The notes under the pieces are model-generated. The model was given only the letters and a program-made list of their open reading frames with translations, was not told the DNA's origin and ran no database searches. From NCBI RefSeq assembly GCF_014203665.1, contig NZ_JACHJN010000001.1, forward strand, positions 62,001-126,000: DNA of 64,000 nucleotides, in the 5' to 3' direction. The stretch is from Saccharothrix tamanrassetensis. Its GTDB lineage: Bacteria; Actinomycetota; Actinomycetes; Mycobacteriales; Pseudonocardiaceae. The position numbers were made by a program, and so were the translations under genes. How positions within the stretch are numbered: position 1 is the first letter of the stretch; each line of letters begins with the position of its first letter. Shown here one piece after another: positions 39,619 through 47,507 of this stretch.

Positions 39619-40052
39619 GCGACCCCCCAGGCGTGCGTGGTGGCGACCACGCGGTTCCAGGCGTTGATGGTCGCGATCACCCACAGCAGCTCGGCCAGCT
39701 CGCGTTCCTCGAAGCGGGCCACCGCCTCCACCCACACGTCGTCGGGCACCCCGTCGGACAGCTTCGTCACGGCCTCGGTCAGCGCCAGCGCCGCCCGCTC
39801 CTGCTCGGTGAACACCGGCGCGTCGCGCCACACGGCCAGCAGGTCGAGCCGTTCCTGCCGCTCACCGACCTCGCGGGCCTCGCGCAGGTGCAGGTCCACG
39901 CAGTACGCGCACCCGTTGACCTGGGAGGCCCGCACCTTCACCAGTTCCTGCAACGCGGGGTCCAGCGAGTTGGCCCCCGACGCCTTGGACAGGGCCCTCA
40001 TCGCCCTCAGGGTCTCCGGTGTCAGGTCCTGCACCGGCAGTCGAATCGTCAT
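39615..40052 (-). CDS. AhpD-like carboxymuconolactone decarboxylase family protein
   Basis: 145 aa from ATG 40052 (AGGGTG ahead; GTG 40058 also possible). The redox motif is CAYCVDLH (CxxC plus His, residues about 48-55) within VRASQVNGCAYCVDLHLREA, followed by the alkylhydroperoxidase-like helices and WRDAPVFTEQERAALALTEA. It should reduce peroxides or act as a thiol oxidoreductase. First gene of a two-gene operon that faces the MocR gene, its probable regulator. Confidence 0.88.
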   Translation of the reverse strand: MTIRLPVQDLTPETLRAMRALSKASGANSLDPALQELVKVRASQVNGCAYCVDLHLREAREVGERQERLDLLAVWRDAPVFTEQERAALALTEAVTKLSDGVPDDVWVEAVARFEERELAELLWVIATINAWNRVVATTHAWGVA

Positions 40053-40071
40053 GATCACACCCTATGAACCC

Positions 40072-40095
40072 ATTGGCTCCTTGCTAAGGTCCAAT
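40072..40095. promoter_or_regulatory. Putative MocR operator
   Basis: ATTGG (40072-40076) and CCAAT (40091-40095) form an inverted repeat with nearly symmetrical inner bases (CTCCTT and AAGGT) between the divergent AhpD-like gene and the MocR gene, right before the MocR start. Confidence 0.45.
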
Positions 40096-40098
40096 CCC

Positions 40099-41559
40099 GT
40101 GTCACAACCTCGGGCCACTTCCGGCGTGGACCTGCACCTGGACCTCGACCCGGCCACCGGTCGCCGCACGGGCCTGGAGCACGCCCTGCGCGACGCCATC
40201 CGCACCGGCCGCCTCGCCCCCGGCGCACGCCTGCCCGCCACCCGCCGGCTCGCCGTCGAACTCGGCCTGGCCCGCAACACCGTGGCCGCCGCCTACGACC
40301 AGCTCGTCGCCGAGGGCTACCTCACCGCCCGCCGGGGCGCCGGAACCCGGGTCGCACCCCTGGCCCGGCCGCGCACCCCCGCCCCCGTCACCGACCGCGA
40401 CGACGCCGCACCCCGCTACGACCTGCGGCCCGGCAGCCCCGACGTCACCGCGTTCCCCACCGCCGACTGGCTGCGCTCCACCCGCCGCGCCCTCACCGCC
40501 GCCCCCGCCGAAGTGCACGGCTACACCGACCCGCGCGGGCGCATCGAGCTGCGCCGCGCCCTGGCCGAGTACCTCGGCCGCACCCGCGGCGTGCAGGCCG
40601 ACCCCGCCCACATCGTGATCACCGCCGGCTACGTCCAGGGACTGTCGCTGCTCGCCGGCGTCCTCGACGGCCCGGTCGCCATGGAGGATCCCGGCCTGCG
40701 CTTCCACCGCGAGGTCGTGCGCCGCACCGGGCGTCCCGTCGTGCCGCTGCCGGTGGACGGCGACGGCGCCCACCGCTTCCCCCACGACGTGGCCGCCGCC
40801 GTGGTCACCCCCGCCCACCAGTACCCGACCGGCGTCACCCTGCACCCCGCACGCCGCCACGCCCTCGTCGAGTGGGCCCGCACCACCGGCGCGATCGTCG
40901 TCGAGGACGACTACGACGGCGAGTACCGCTACGACCGGCAACCCGTCGGCGCGGTCCAGGGCACCGCGCCCGACCACGTCGTCTACGCGGGCAGCGTGTC
41001 CAAGACCCTCGGCCCCGGTGTGCGCCTGGGCTGGCTGGTCCTGCCGCCGCGCCTGCTGGACCCCGTCGCCGACGCGAAGCGCCACGCCGACCACCAGACC
41101 GAGACCATCGGCCAGCTCACCCTCGCCGACCTGATCACCAGCCACGCCTACGACCGGCACATCCGGGCCGGCCGACTGCGCTACCGCCGCCGCCGCGACC
41201 TGCTGCTCGACACCCTGCGCGAGCACACCGCCGGCAGCCGGGCGCTGCGCGACCGGATCCCGGGCACCCACGACCCGGCCATCCACGACCCGCGCACCCG
41301 ACAGCCGGGCAGCCACCAGTCGGGCGCCCACACCGCGCACGGCGTGTCCGCCGGCCTGCACGCCCTCGTCCACCACCCCGACGAGGCCGCCGCCACCGAG
41401 GCCGCCGCCGCGCACGGCCTCGCGTTCGGCAGGCTCAGCGAGCACCGCCACCACCCCGACCCGGCCGCCCCGCAGGGCCTGATCATCGGCTACGGCACCC
41501 CTGCCGAACACGCCTACCGACCGGCCCTGCGGGCACTCGCCGAGGTCCTCAGGGCGTGA
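40099..41559 (+). CDS. MocR/PdxR-type GntR regulator with aminotransferase domain
   Basis: 486 aa from GTG 40099. Residues 15-85 are the GntR winged helix (ALRDAIRTGRLAPGARLPATRRLAVELGLARNTVAAAYDQL across helices 1-3). Residues 120-486 are a fold-type I aminotransferase domain with the PLP lysine in YAGSVSKTLGPGVRLGW, and EDDYDGEYRY for the cofactor nitrogen. MocR proteins sense PLP or amino acids and act on neighbouring genes. A His- and Asp-rich insertion (about 395-425) before the last domain is unusual. Confidence 0.9.
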   Translation: MSQPRATSGVDLHLDLDPATGRRTGLEHALRDAIRTGRLAPGARLPATRRLAVELGLARNTVAAAYDQLVAEGYLTARRGAGTRVAPLARPRTPAPVTDRDDAAPRYDLRPGSPDVTAFPTADWLRSTRRALTAAPAEVHGYTDPRGRIELRRALAEYLGRTRGVQADPAHIVITAGYVQGLSLLAGVLDGPVAMEDPGLRFHREVVRRTGRPVVPLPVDGDGAHRFPHDVAAAVVTPAHQYPTGVTLHPARRHALVEWARTTGAIVVEDDYDGEYRYDRQPVGAVQGTAPDHVVYAGSVSKTLGPGVRLGWLVLPPRLLDPVADAKRHADHQTETIGQLTLADLITSHAYDRHIRAGRLRYRRRRDLLLDTLREHTAGSRALRDRIPGTHDPAIHDPRTRQPGSHQSGAHTAHGVSAGLHALVHHPDEAAATEAAAAHGLAFGRLSEHRHHPDPAAPQGLIIGYGTPAEHAYRPALRALAEVLRA

Positions 41560-41983
41560 GGTCCACCGCCGAGGAGAACGACCCGTCCATGTGGAACGGC
41601 GTGGACGTGTGCTCGTGCGCGATCCGCCACGCCCCGTCCACCTCGCGCAGGCACACCGTCGACCGGAACCACAGCTGGAACGCCTCCGCGCCACCGCGGG
41701 GTACCGCCGACACCCGGTTGAGCGAGTGGCAGAACGCCACGCCACCGCCGACCTCCACCCGCAGGTCGCGCATCTCGAAGTCCACCGCGCTGTCGAACGT
41801 CGCGAACCAGGACCGCATCGTCGCCGGGTCCAGCACCTCCGGCGCGGTGTGCCGCAACGGCGGGGCCAGCGTGAACGCCACCACCTCCGGCAGGTAGTCC
41901 GCCACCAGCGCCTCGGCGTCCCCCGCGCGCATCGCCTCGACACGCCGCGCCAGCAGTTCCCGGATCCGCGTCTCGTCACCCAT
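41549..41983 (-). CDS. SnoaL/NTF2-like domain protein
   Basis: 144 aa from ATG 41983 with GGGAGGACG ahead. The cone-shaped NTF2 fold is seen from IRELLARRVEAMRAGDAEALVADYLPEVVAF to the strands VAFCHSLNRVSAV and WRIAHEHTSTPFHMDG. Such proteins act as ketosteroid isomerase-like enzymes, hydrolases or small-molecule binders. This one resembles those with unknown function. It overlaps the convergent MocR gene by 11 bases. Confidence 0.85.
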   Translation of the reverse strand: MGDETRIRELLARRVEAMRAGDAEALVADYLPEVVAFTLAPPLRHTAPEVLDPATMRSWFATFDSAVDFEMRDLRVEVGGGVAFCHSLNRVSAVPRGGAEAFQLWFRSTVCLREVDGAWRIAHEHTSTPFHMDGSFSSAVDLTP

Positions 41984-42109
41984 GATCGTCCTCCCGGTAC
42001 CGGCACCCCCGTGGGCGCCGCTCACCCGGGACGTAGAAGCTGGACCCCGGTTCTCGACACCGATCCCCCCACGACTTCCCGACAATTTCCCGACGACCCC
42101 GGAGACGAC

Positions 42110-42481
42110 GTGAAGTACCTGATCCTGATCTACCGCAACCCCGAGTCCCGTGCCATCTGGGACGGCCTGCCCGCCGACGAACGCGCCTCCGGCCTGGCCG
42201 CCTACGCGAAGCTGGACGACGACCTCGCCGACACCGGGGAACTCGTCGTCTCCGAAGCCCTCGCCGACCCGTCGCTGACCAAGCGCCTGGTCGTCCGCGA
42301 CGGCCAGGCCATCACCACCGACGGCCCGTTCGCCGAGGCCAAGGAACTGCTCGCCGGGTTCTACCTGGTCGACTGCGACACCCCGGAACGCGCCGTGGAG
42401 ATCGCCTGGCGCGTCCCCGAAGCCCCCTACGGCCTGGTGGAGGTCCGGCCCGTGATGTCCCTGAGCGACTTCGGACTCTGA
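42110..42481 (+). CDS. YCII/DGPF-domain protein, second ECF42 module
   Basis: 123 aa from GTG 42110 (GGAG ahead). It starts VKYLILIYRNPESR, has the signature [14 protein letters not shown] (about residues 66-79) and ends in VEVRPVMSL. It is a paralogue of the gene at 19169 and sits six bases ahead of its own ECF42 sigma gene. No clear ECF42 promoter match was found upstream. Confidence 0.9.
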   Translation: MKYLILIYRNPESRAIWDGLPADERASGLAAYAKLDDDLADTGELVVSEALADPSLTKRLVVRDGQAITTDGPFAEAKELLAGFYLVDCDTPERAVEIAWRVPEAPYGLVEVRPVMSLSDFGL

Positions 42482-42487
42482 CCGCCG

Positions 42488-43669
42488 GTGACCGTCGAAC
42501 CGCTCCTGCGCGAACTCGCGCCACAGGTCCTCACCGCCCTGGTCCGCCACCACGGCGGGTTCGCCGAGTGCGAGGACGCCGTCCAGGAAGCCCTGCTCGC
42601 CGCCACCACCCGGTGGCCCGCCGACGGCGTCCCGGCCAACCCCAAGGGCTGGCTGATCACCGTCGCCTCGCGCCGCCGCATCGAGTCCTGGCGTGCCGAC
42701 ACCGCCCGCCGCCGCCGCGAGCAGACCGCGTTCACCCTCGCCCCGCCCGACCCCGAACCGATGCCCGGCGTCGACGACACCCTCACCCTGCTCATGCTGT
42801 GCTGCCACCCGGCACTCACCCCGCCGTCCCAGGTCGCCCTCACCCTGCGCGCGGTCGGCGGCCTGACCACGGCGGAGATCGCACGCGCGTTCCTGGTCCC
42901 CGAAGCCACCACCGCCCAACGCATCAGCCGCGCCAAGCAGCGCGTCAGAGGCGCCCGCTTCGCCCCGCCACCCGACACCGAACTCGACCAGCGGCTCGAC
43001 GCCGTCCGCCACGTCCTCTACCTGGTGTTCACCGAAGGCCACACCGCCAGCTCCGGCGCCGCGCTCAACCGCGTCGACCTCACCGCCGAAGCCATCCGGC
43101 TGGCCCGCGGCCTGCCCCACGACGGCGAAACCGACGGCCTGCTCGCCCTGATGCTGCTCACCGACGCCCGCCGGCCCGCCCGCACCACCCCCGACGGCGC
43201 CCTCGTGCCCCTCGCCGAGCAGGACCGCTCACTGTGGGACGCCGACGCCATCGCCGAAGGCACCCGCCTGGTCAGCCACGCCCTGACCGCCCACCCCGTC
43301 GGCCCCTACCAGCTGCAGGCCGCGATCGCCGCCGTCCACGCCGAAGCGCGGACCGCCGACGACACCGACTGGCCGCAGATCCTCACCCTCTACGACCTGC
43401 TGCACAGCATCACCCCGGGCCCGATGGTGACGCTCAACCGGATCGTCGCCACCGCCATGGTCCACGGCCCCACCACCGCCCTGGACCGCCTCGCCACCGC
43501 CGAGACCGACCCCGCCCTGGCCGACCACCACCGCGTGCACGCCGTCCGCGCCCACCTGCTCGACCTCGCCGGCGACCACGAGACGGCCCGCGCCCACTAC
43601 GCACGGGCCGCCCGCTCGACCCTCAGCCTGCCGGAACGCCACTACCTGGAGGAACGCGCCCGGCAGTGA
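42488..43669 (+). CDS. ECF42-group RNA polymerase sigma factor, second copy
   Basis: 393 aa from GTG 42488. Regions 2 and 4 are recognisable ([39 protein letters not shown]) with the TPR-like C-terminus of ECF42 (YQLQAAIAAVHAE, LNRIVATAMVHGP). It is clearly related to the factor at 19527 but well diverged, so the two modules are not a recent duplication. The codon bias (strong C at third positions) is like that of its neighbours. Confidence 0.92.
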   Translation: MTVEPLLRELAPQVLTALVRHHGGFAECEDAVQEALLAATTRWPADGVPANPKGWLITVASRRRIESWRADTARRRREQTAFTLAPPDPEPMPGVDDTLTLLMLCCHPALTPPSQVALTLRAVGGLTTAEIARAFLVPEATTAQRISRAKQRVRGARFAPPPDTELDQRLDAVRHVLYLVFTEGHTASSGAALNRVDLTAEAIRLARGLPHDGETDGLLALMLLTDARRPARTTPDGALVPLAEQDRSLWDADAIAEGTRLVSHALTAHPVGPYQLQAAIAAVHAEARTADDTDWPQILTLYDLLHSITPGPMVTLNRIVATAMVHGPTTALDRLATAETDPALADHHRVHAVRAHLLDLAGDHETARAHYARAARSTLSLPERHYLEERARQ

Positions 43670-43706
43670 GCGCGGCACCCGGCCGCCCACACAGCCCGGC
43701 GGTCCG

Positions 43707-44114
43707 TCACCACTGCTGCGGCTGCCCCGGCCGATGCGTGCCGAACGTCCACTCGAAACCCTCCGGATCGATCACCCGGAAGCGGTAGTTCCCCCACTCG
43801 GTCGACGCCGGCTCCCACACCGTCACGCCACCCGCGCCCACCGCCCGCGCGTACAACCCGTCCACCTCGGCATCGTCGTCCACCGCGACGTACACGCCCA
43901 GCCCGCCGGTGTCGCCCTTGCGCGGCGCCCGCTCGTACCCGTCCCGGTCGCTGAACACGACCAGCGCCGCATCACCCCGCCGCAGCTCCGAGTGCGCCAC
44001 CCCGCCCTGCTCGTCCGGGAACCGCATCGTCGCCTCGAACCCGAACGCCTTGCCCAGCCACTCGATCGCCGCGTCAGCGTCGCGGTAACCCAGGTACACG
44101 TGAAGAGAAGTCAT
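43707..44114 (-). CDS. VOC/glyoxalase-family protein
   Basis: 135 aa from ATG 44114. It has two beta-alpha-beta-beta-beta modules: LHVYLGYRDADAAIEWLGKAFGFEA, then GLGVYVAVDDDAEVDGLYARAVGAGG, ending in YRFRVIDPEGFEWTFGTH. Relatives include glyoxalases, dioxygenases and antibiotic-binding resistance proteins. The Asp/Glu pair near the end could ligate a metal ion. No substrate is evident. Confidence 0.88.
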   Translation of the reverse strand: MTSLHVYLGYRDADAAIEWLGKAFGFEATMRFPDEQGGVAHSELRRGDAALVVFSDRDGYERAPRKGDTGGLGVYVAVDDDAEVDGLYARAVGAGGVTVWEPASTEWGNYRFRVIDPEGFEWTFGTHRPGQPQQW

Positions 44115-44272
44115 GCCGCGAGCATGTCCCCCGATGCGGACAGCCACCGCCCTCGACCGGCGAACCACGCCACCGACCCACAAACCCACCGTTCGGCGGA
44201 TACCGAACACCGCTCGGACTGGTGAGGTAGACCCTGCGATGGGTCGGGGGACACATCGAGGGGGAGACGAGT

Positions 44273-45247
44273 TTGTTCCGACCCGTGCCGGTGCCCGCAC
44301 TGCCGCCCAGCACCGCACTGGCCGACCTGGCCATGACCGCACCCGACCACGCCTGGCTCGCCGGCACCACCGGCGTGTTCACCAGCAGGCCCTCCGCGCC
44401 GCTGGTGCTGCGCTGGACCGGCGTCGACTGGACCGACGAACCACTGCCCGAGCTGCCCGCCGCCGCCAGCCTCGCCGGCATCTCCGCCGCCGCGCCCGAC
44501 GACGTGTGGGCCGTCGGCAACAGCGCCGGCCGGCCCCTCGTCCTGCACTACGACGGCACCCGCTGGCACACCGTGAGCACCCCCGCCATCGCCTGGGCCA
44601 AGGCGGTCGCCGCCATCACACCCGACGACGTCCACATCGTCGGCTCCGGCAGCGACACCCTGCACTGGGACGGCCGCGACTGGACCCGCAGCACCATCCT
44701 CACCTCACCCCGCGAAAGCCTGCACACCATCACCGCCACCGCGCCCGACAACGTGTGGGCGGGTGGCGGCGGCGTCACCGGAGCCGGACCCGCCACCTAC
44801 GAGTACCCCGTCCTCATCCACTGGGACGGCACCACCTGGACCGACCTGCACGGCCCCCGCCTCGACCACGGCCACATCACCCGCCTCGCCGCCACCGCAC
44901 CCCACGACCTGTGGCTCGGCCACACCAACGACACCGACGGCCTGCACATCCACCACTTCGACGGCCACCGCTGGCACCCCGTGCCACCACCCGGCGACAC
45001 CGACCGGCTCAGCCTGCACGGCATCGCCGCCGGCTGGACCTGGGGCGTGCGCGCCACCCGCCGCAGCTTCGAGACCCGCCCCGCCTACCACCGCTGGACC
45101 GGCGACCGCTGGACCCGCGTCCCCCTGCCCGACAACCTCACCCGCACCTCCGCCTCCCACCTCGGGCTCACCACCGACGGCACCACCACCTGGGCCTACC
45201 TCAAGACCGCGGCGGGCGTGCAGGTCCTGCGGCACACCGCCCCGTGA
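44273..45247 (+). CDS. Cytoplasmic beta-propeller repeat protein
   Basis: 324 aa from TTG 44273, chosen because GGGGGAG lies seven bases ahead; GTG 44285 is the next option. It has repeated blades of about 45 residues with the pattern A-A-P-D-x-V-W-x-x-G followed by LHYDGTRW or IHWDGTTW (visible at about residues 20-55, 70-105, 115-140, 150-195 and 200-245). There is no signal peptide or lipobox. Function is unknown. Such propellers usually bind proteins or ligands. Confidence 0.75.
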   Translation: MFRPVPVPALPPSTALADLAMTAPDHAWLAGTTGVFTSRPSAPLVLRWTGVDWTDEPLPELPAAASLAGISAAAPDDVWAVGNSAGRPLVLHYDGTRWHTVSTPAIAWAKAVAAITPDDVHIVGSGSDTLHWDGRDWTRSTILTSPRESLHTITATAPDNVWAGGGGVTGAGPATYEYPVLIHWDGTTWTDLHGPRLDHGHITRLAATAPHDLWLGHTNDTDGLHIHHFDGHRWHPVPPPGDTDRLSLHGIAAGWTWGVRATRRSFETRPAYHRWTGDRWTRVPLPDNLTRTSASHLGLTTDGTTTWAYLKTAAGVQVLRHTAP

Positions 45248-45268
45248 CCTCTGCCCCGTGACCTCTGC
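45241..45268 (+). repeat. 14-bp tandem duplication after the propeller gene
   Basis: CCCGTGACCTCTGC is present twice in a row. The first copy contains the propeller's stop codon. A related CCCCGTGACC recurs at about 45302 and supplies the GTG start of the next gene, hinting at slippage around a stop/start sequence. Confidence 0.7.
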
Positions 45269-45306
45269 CGCAGACCGCGCCCACGACCTGTGCGGCACAC
45301 TGCCCC

Positions 45307-46041
45307 GTGACCTTCACCCTCACCGTCCTGGGCACCGCCACCCCCTACCCGCGCCCAGACCAGGCCTGCTCCGGCTACCTGCTGCGCACCGACACCACCA
45401 CCGTCTGGGTGGACGCCGGCCCCGGCACCCTCGCCAACCTGCAACGCCACACCACGCCCGACCGGCTCGACGCCGTCTGGATCTCCCACACCCACGCCGA
45501 CCACACCACCGACCTGCTCCCCGCCTACTACGCCCTGCTGTTCGCCGACCTGCAGCCGCGGCGCCCCATCCCCCTGTACGGACCACCGGGCCTCGCCCGA
45601 CGCCTCGAAACGTTCCTCGCGAGCACCGGCCCCAACCCGGCCGACGCCGCCTTCGACGTCCACGAACTGCACGACGGCCACCACACCGGCATCGGCGACC
45701 TCACCCTCACCAGCCGGGCCGTGCACCACGGACTGCCCGCGTTCGGCCTGCGCGCCACCCACCACGACACGACCTTCGCCTACTCCGGCGACACCGGCCC
45801 GTGCCCCGCACTCGACGACCTCGCCGACGGCGCGGACCTGTTCCTGTGCGAAGCCGAAAGCGACCACCCCACGCCGCACCACTGCACCCCCGAGGACGCA
45901 GCCGCAGCCGCCCGCACCACCCGGCGGCTCCTGCTCACCCACATCGGCCACACCCTCACCAGGCAGCAGGCGGCGGAACGAGCCGGCGCGCCCCTCGTCC
46001 GTGACCACGACACCCACCACGTCGGAGAGGCCACGCCGTGA
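45307..46041 (+). CDS. Metallo-beta-lactamase-fold hydrolase (RNase Z/PQQ-like)
   Basis: 244 aa from GTG 45307. The metal motif HTHADH (about residues 61-66) is complete, with further ligands in AVHHGLPAFG, SGDTG and LLTHIGH. The order fits the ElaC/RNase Z-like and PhnP-like subgroup that cleaves phosphodiesters, but the C-terminal HEAT-like or exosite arm is missing. It probably acts on a small phosphodiester or lactone. It may be cotranscribed with the propeller gene 59 bases upstream. Confidence 0.88.
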   Translation: MTFTLTVLGTATPYPRPDQACSGYLLRTDTTTVWVDAGPGTLANLQRHTTPDRLDAVWISHTHADHTTDLLPAYYALLFADLQPRRPIPLYGPPGLARRLETFLASTGPNPADAAFDVHELHDGHHTGIGDLTLTSRAVHHGLPAFGLRATHHDTTFAYSGDTGPCPALDDLADGADLFLCEAESDHPTPHHCTPEDAAAAARTTRRLLLTHIGHTLTRQQAAERAGAPLVRDHDTHHVGEATP

Positions 46042-46347
46042 AGTGCGCGACCAGTTCGGCTCCGCCGACGTGATCACGACCAGGACGGCTTCCGGCGCCC
46101 ATCCCGCACCGAACCGGGGCGACCCCGGGCTCCAGTCCCCGCCGACAGGTGCGATGCGGGCCAGTCTGCCGATCTCCAGCGCGGTCCACAGCGCACCGTC
46201 CGACCCGAGCGTGATCCCGTGCGGCTCCGACTTGGGGCTCGGCAGTCCGTGCCCAGGTGATAGATCACCGAGTCCGACCGTCCGCCGAGCAGATCAGCGC
46301 GGTGGCGAAGGCGCGAGCGAATAGCGCTCCACCGACGACCTGCGGGA
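46042..46347. other. Intergenic region with a gene remnant
   Basis: 306 bases between the MBL gene and the methyltransferase gene. No intact gene is seen. The minus strand carries a streptogramin-lyase-like fragment (entered separately). Confidence 0.5.
46143..46293 (-). pseudogene. Remnant resembling virginiamycin B lyase (Vgb)
   Basis: A minus-strand frame beginning after TGA (46296-46294) reads ...GDLSPGHGLPSPKSEPHG, then ITLGSDGALWTALEIGRLA and ARIAP. PSPxSEPHGITLGxDGALW is the blade signature of Vgb streptogramin lyases, seven-bladed propellers that open the virginiamycin B ring. Only about 45 codons match. The rest of the roughly 300-codon gene is absent, and there is no start or ribosome site. 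It is most simply a decayed copy. A chance match to another propeller family cannot be excluded. Confidence 0.5.
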
Positions 46348-46959
46348 CTACCGGTTGCCGCCGACGCGCCGCGCGACGATGGCCGCATGGGGCCGTTGGC
46401 CCGGATCGACGCGGCTTTCCGTCGCCTCCACGCGGAAACCCGCATCCACCAGGCGCCGCGACATCTCCTCGACCGACCAGAAGTAGGCGGTCGTCACGGC
46501 GTGCGGGAACGGCTCGACCCGCGCGCCCTCGAACATGCCGAGCAGCAGGCTGCCACCGTCGCACAGGCACCGTGCGAACTCGCCGAGGATGCGGGGCACG
46601 TCGTCGGGTCCGGTGTGGATGATCGAGTACCACGACAGGATCCCGGCCACCGAGCGATCGGGGACGCCGAGGTCGTCCAACTCCGCAACGCGGAAGGAGT
46701 TGCCGGGGAACCGCGATCGGGCAATTCCGACGAAGCGCGGCACGAGGTCCACCCCCTCGACGTCGCAGCCCTGGCGACGCAGGAAGTCGGTCCACTGCCC
46801 CGGCCCGCACCCCGCGTCGATCATCCGCCCGGACACCTCACCGGCCCACCGGGACACCAACTCCCGGTCCAGCTCGTGCACGGCCTCCTGCGATCCGAAC
46901 AGGTCGGTGTACTCCTCCGCCCGCCGGCCGTACGCATCCCGCACATCATCCACCGACAC
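46348..46959 (-). CDS. SAM-dependent class I methyltransferase
   Basis: 203 aa from GTG 46959 with GGGGGTG ahead. Motif I is MIDAGCGPGQWTDFL (about residues 46-60), then CDVEGVDLVPRFV binds the SAM ribose. Methyltransferase_11-type motifs follow (AELDDLGVPDRSVAGILSWY and FARCLCDGGSLLLG). The acceptor is unknown. It sits alone beside the Vgb-like remnant. Confidence 0.87.
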   Translation of the reverse strand: MSVDDVRDAYGRRAEEYTDLFGSQEAVHELDRELVSRWAGEVSGRMIDAGCGPGQWTDFLRRQGCDVEGVDLVPRFVGIARSRFPGNSFRVAELDDLGVPDRSVAGILSWYSIIHTGPDDVPRILGEFARCLCDGGSLLLGMFEGARVEPFPHAVTTAYFWSVEEMSRRLVDAGFRVEATESRVDPGQRPHAAIVARRVGGNR

Positions 46960-47120
46960 GAAACACCCCCGGGTTCACCGCATCCGGTCTGCCGACGGCG
47001 TCGTGACCCCGCCGGCGCGGAGACGATCAAGCCTCGGCGCCGACATGCTCTCACCGTCGCTCACTCGACAACCATCGAGCCCCGGCACCCTCGCCCTGCC
47101 CACAGCTGCGCGGTCGGCGT

Positions 47121-47429
47121 TCACGCCTCGTCGATGGCACGGGTGATGGAGTCCAGCACGCCGGGGAACCGGCGTTCCATCTCCTCCAGCCGCAGTTCGT
47201 GCGTGCGGTAGCTGCCCTGCGGCGTCACGCGCAACACGCCCGCCTCGCGCAGGACCTTCAGGTGGTGCGACAACGTCGACATGCTCACCGGCACGTCGAA
47301 CTGCCCGCACACGATCCCGCCGGAGCGGGCCAGTTCCGCCACGATCCGCAGCCGTACCGGATCGGCGAGTGCGCTCAACACCGTGTCCAGGCGGAGGTCC
47401 TCCACGGCTGGGTGTTGTAAAGCGCGCAT
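47121..47429 (-). CDS. ArsR-family transcriptional regulator
   Basis: 102 aa from ATG 47429, the typical small winged helix: LDTVLSALADPVRLRIVAEL, then VSMSTLSHHLKVLREAGVLRV (recognition helix) and EEMERRFPGVLDS. The classic ELCVCDL arsenic motif is absent. It reads GIVCGQFDVPVS, with a single Cys, so the sensed signal is probably not arsenite through that site. It is divergent from the tyrosine recombinase gene with an AT-rich shared gap. Confidence 0.9.
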   Translation of the reverse strand: MRALQHPAVEDLRLDTVLSALADPVRLRIVAELARSGGIVCGQFDVPVSMSTLSHHLKVLREAGVLRVTPQGSYRTHELRLEEMERRFPGVLDSITRAIDEA

Positions 47430-47467
47430 GTCCGGGATCGTAGCGGCCACGGTCAAGGGGTGATTCC

Positions 47468-47492
47468 AGTATTCACTGAAATGATTAATACT
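47468..47492. promoter_or_regulatory. Inverted repeat between ArsR and recombinase genes
   Basis: AGTATT (47468-47473) and AATACT (47487-47492) flank 13 bases in an AT-rich gap, an ArsR-operator-like layout that would let ArsR control both itself and the recombinase gene. Confidence 0.5.
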
Positions 47493-47507
47493 ATCGAGCC
47501 TGCTAGG

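Noticed and set aside
42052-42074. ECF42 promoter before the second YCII gene
   Set aside because: TCTCGA is near but a CGA or CGT at 16-18 bases spacing is missing.
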